From: an uncultured Oscillospiraceae bacterium
GTDB taxonomy: Bacteria > Bacillota > Clostridia > Oscillospirales > Oscillospiraceae
Direction: 5' to 3'
Assembly (NCBI GenBank): GCA_910579485.1
Contig: CAJTVO010000047.1
Location: 1-22,727 of the forward strand
DNA length: 22,727 bases
Below the pieces are notes generated by a model, which saw nothing but the letters and a program-made list of their open reading frames with translations, did not search any database and was not told the DNA's origin. Positions 21,398 to 22,727 of this stretch are shown here, one piece after another (position 1 is the first letter of the stretch; each line of letters starts with the position of its first letter). Position numbers and translations under genes: made by a program.

Positions 21398-21419
21398 CAC
21401 GGTAAACAAAAAAAGTCAA
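21391..21419 (-). promoter_or_regulatory. Promoter of the histidine operon
   Basis: Minus strand -35 TTGACT (21414-21419), 17-base spacer rich in T, -10 TACTAT (21391-21396) with an extended TGn. No T-box leader or His attenuator codons are visible in the short leader (about 25-30 bases). Confidence 0.75.
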
Positions 21420-21430
21420 GACAAGGGAAA

Positions 21431-21532
21431 CTGGAAAACCAATTGATTTTTTCCAGGAGGTTGACAAATTTTTGTCAATTCTTACAAATCAAGCGCAATG
21501 TGTTGGTCAAAACAGTAGAAATATCTGTTTTG
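21431..21532. promoter_or_regulatory. Palindrome cluster between the his operon and the araC-type gene
   Basis: The 305-base gap 21359-21663 holds no gene. Apart from the two divergent promoters it has three inverted repeats: CTGGAAAA-N10-TTTTCCAG (21431-21456), a perfect 18-bp palindrome TTGACAAATTTTTGTCAA (21461-21478), and CAAAACAG-N9-CTGTTTTG (21508-21532). Possible operators; binding factors unknown. Confidence 0.6.
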
Positions 21533-21554
21533 CGGAAGAAAAGCGTATCTCTTG

Positions 21555-21583
21555 TGGACAAACGGTAGGAATTTCATTATAAT
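21555..21583 (+). promoter_or_regulatory. Promoter of the araC-type regulator gene
   Basis: -35 TGGACA (21555-21560), 17-base spacer, perfect -10 TATAAT (21578-21583). The leader of about 75 bases contains GGGAG/CTCCC and TGCCC/GGGCA hairpins before the ribosome site. Confidence 0.85.
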
Positions 21584-21663
21584 GGGCATAAGGGAGGCGC
21601 CGGTCATGGTCTCCCTCTGCCCGTCAGCCCGGGCAGGCAACCTGAGAGGAGGAGGATGTCATA

Positions 21664-22512
21664 ATGAACGAGACCACTAGCAGCATTTATAAACATTCCA
21701 TGAAACTGGAACGCCGTACGGCATCGCTCTATGTCCAGAATACGGGCTGTCAACAGTGCCCTCCCGGCTACGGCTGGGGGCCTGGGATACGCAACCACTT
21801 CCTGCTTCACCACGTGGTCAGCGGGAAGGGGGTCTACGTGTGCCGGGACGGGCGCTACGAGCTTACCGCGGGGGATACGTTCCTGGTCTACCCCAACACC
21901 ACCATCCATTACTGCGCCGACGCCGTCCAGCCCTGGGAGTATGTCTGGGTGGGCTTTGGCGGGCTGGATGCCGGCGGGTACATGGAGCGGACGGACTTCA
22001 CGCCGGAGGAGCCGGTCTACCGCGGGCGGGACGGCGAGGAGCTGCGCAGGCTCATCCAGACGGTATATGAGCACTATGGCACCCGGCCCTGGGAGCAGCT
22101 GGAGATGACCGCGCGGCTGTGCGACCTGCTGGCCTTCCTGGTACGTACCTCCCAGCGGCAGGGGAAGGGGAGCGCGGACGCGGCGGACTGCGCCCTGGTG
22201 GCAGCGGAGTACATCATCAACCACTACGAGGAGCCCATCACTGTGGAGGGCCTGGCGGCCTATGCCTCCGTCAGCCACTCCAGCCTGTACCGCCGGTTCG
22301 TCAAGCGCTTCCAGATCTCTCCCAAGCGCTTCCTGCTTGAGTACCGCATCGAGCGGGCCTGCGCTCTGCTGGCGGACACGGGCTGCTCCGTACAGGAGGT
22401 ATCGACCTCGGTGGGCTTTGAGGACCCCTTCTATTTCTCCCGGGCCTTTAAGGACGTGAAGGGGATATCCCCCCGTCAGTACGCCATCCGGCATCGGAGC
22501 GCGGCGGAGTAG
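21664..22512 (+). CDS. AraC family transcriptional regulator
   Basis: A 282-residue regulator of the usual two-domain AraC layout. Residues about 20-100 form a cupin-like sensor domain (HFLLHHVVSGKGVYVCRDGR, then YELTAGDTFLVYPNT and the WEYVWVGFGG strand). Residues about 180-276 hold two helix-turn-helix motifs: ITVEGLAAYASVSHSSLYRR and later VQEVSTSVGFEDPFYFSRAF followed by KGISPRQY, the conserved AraC signature. Such regulators commonly activate sugar or glycoside use genes in gut Firmicutes; the target is probably to the right of the window, since nothing in the histidine operon suggests it. The ATG at 21664 follows GAGGAGGAGG. Confidence 0.96.
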   Translation: MNETTSSIYKHSMKLERRTASLYVQNTGCQQCPPGYGWGPGIRNHFLLHHVVSGKGVYVCRDGRYELTAGDTFLVYPNTTIHYCADAVQPWEYVWVGFGGLDAGGYMERTDFTPEEPVYRGRDGEELRRLIQTVYEHYGTRPWEQLEMTARLCDLLAFLVRTSQRQGKGSADAADCALVAAEYIINHYEEPITVEGLAAYASVSHSSLYRRFVKRFQISPKRFLLEYRIERACALLADTGCSVQEVSTSVGFEDPFYFSRAFKDVKGISPRQYAIRHRSAAE

Positions 22513-22538
22513 GCGGGCGGCCTCCATAACGGGAAAAC

Positions 22539-22567
22539 GCGCCGGGGGGCCATCCGCCTCCCGGCGC
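22539..22567 (+). terminator. Terminator hairpin after the araC-type gene
   Basis: 12-bp GC-rich stem GCGCCGGGGGGC / GCCTCCCGGCGC with one G-T pair and 5-base loop, followed by TTTGCGG. The T-run is short, so moderate confidence. Confidence 0.7.
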
Positions 22568-22618
22568 TTTGCGGCTGAAGGATGAAATAAAAGTGAGGGC
22601 GAATGCACAAAAAATCCA

Positions 22619-22647
22619 TGTTCAAAGGATAGGGACCCATATATAAT
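22619..22647 (+). promoter_or_regulatory. Possible promoter near the right edge
   Basis: A perfect -10 TATAAT at 22642-22647; the -35 region is weak (TGTTCA at 17 bases). It would drive a gene that starts at or beyond the window end. Confidence 0.45.
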
Positions 22648-22707
22648 AGGAAACAATGGGATCAAAAACCAATTCATATAGTCCAGTGGTATGAAGTCAA
22701 GGGGTGA

Positions 22708-22727
22708 TTGAAGGAAAAATTCAGAGG
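22708..22727 (+). CDS. Possible start of a gene cut by the window end
   Basis: AAGGGGTGA at 22699-22707 resembles the Shine-Dalgarno sequence, and a TTG follows directly, opening a frame reading Met-Lys-Glu-Lys-Phe-Arg to the end. Too short to identify; a start further right is equally possible. Confidence 0.25.

Noticed and set aside
21359..21420. T-box or His-codon attenuator in front of the histidine operon
   Set aside because: The leader after the promoter is only some 25-30 bases and has neither the T-box sequence nor a run of His codons.
21590..21663. GGCAACC and nearby hairpins in the araC leader as a SAM riboswitch
   Set aside because: Only this short string fits; the other conserved parts and the four-helix junction are missing.
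21604..22677. Long minus-strand open frame opposite the araC-type gene
   Set aside because: Antisense shadow of a well-supported AraC protein; its translation shows no domain pattern and its left part crosses the AraC leader.
10768..22682. The 15-mer AAACCAATTCATATA occurs at about 10768 and 22668
   Set aside because: One exact 15-base match in AT-rich stretches of a 22.7-kb window is within chance expectation, and the flanks do not match.

Overview
The window looks like a chromosomal segment of a GC-rich, low-copy-repeat Firmicute of the class Clostridia, most likely an Oscillospiraceae gut anaerobe of the Flavonifractor/Lawsonibacter/Intestinimonas type. This rests on the Gram-positive style signals (strong AGGAGG ribosome sites, TTGACA/TATAAT promoters), the MEP-pathway gene ispE, the split HisG(short)/HisZ enzyme, a TrpR-like YerC regulator, PadR/HAAS and HxlR regulators, and a tandem glycine riboswitch. 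The taxonomic call is inference; no rRNA or tRNA gene was seen.

Layout. 1-2744 (+): the 3' end of alaS, then an AT-rich gene of unknown function (387 aa), a GC-rich unknown gene that overlaps it, a cupin and a HIT-family (HinT-like) hydrolase. 2745-3005 holds a GC-rich long inverted repeat and a near-consensus promoter with an operator. 3006-5004 (+): TetR regulator and an MFS efflux pump linked by shared CATACC-type operator half-sites. 5042-7095 (-): a PadR regulator behind an internally duplicated HAAS-domain membrane protein, with a perfect palindrome just after the promoter. 7221-8330 (-): a nitroreductase-Nudix fusion protein. 8447-10233 (+): promoter, tandem glycine riboswitch, intrinsic terminator and a sodium:alanine/glycine symporter. 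10281-11316: divergent HxlR regulator and nitroreductase. 11364-12769 (-): a small membrane protein preceded by a 23-bp stem hairpin, ispE, and an XRE regulator translationally coupled to ispE; facing it across a two-operator divergent promoter is a small unknown gene (12859-13104, +).

13513-21358 (-) is a nearly complete histidine operon in the order yerC-hisZ-hisG-hisD-hisC-hisB-hisH-hisA-hisF-hisIE, densely packed with TGATG/ATGA overlaps. All steps from PRPP+ATP to histidine are encoded except histidinol-phosphate phosphatase. The first gene encodes a TrpR-like repressor, and a TTACT-N7-AGTAA inverted repeat lies over the -10 of the operon promoter, which suggests autogenous control by a histidine-responsive repressor. 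The window ends with a divergent AraC-family regulator, its terminator, and the promoter region of a gene that starts at or beyond the right edge.

I do not see a clear novel multi-gene system (no CRISPR, phage, transposase or recognisable defence operon). The most unusual local items are the AT-rich 387-aa gene inserted behind alaS, the symmetric XRE operator switch between the ispE operon and an unknown small protein, the duplicated HAAS protein, the nitroreductase-Nudix fusion, and the hairpin that appears to sequester the ribosome site of the 74-aa membrane protein.
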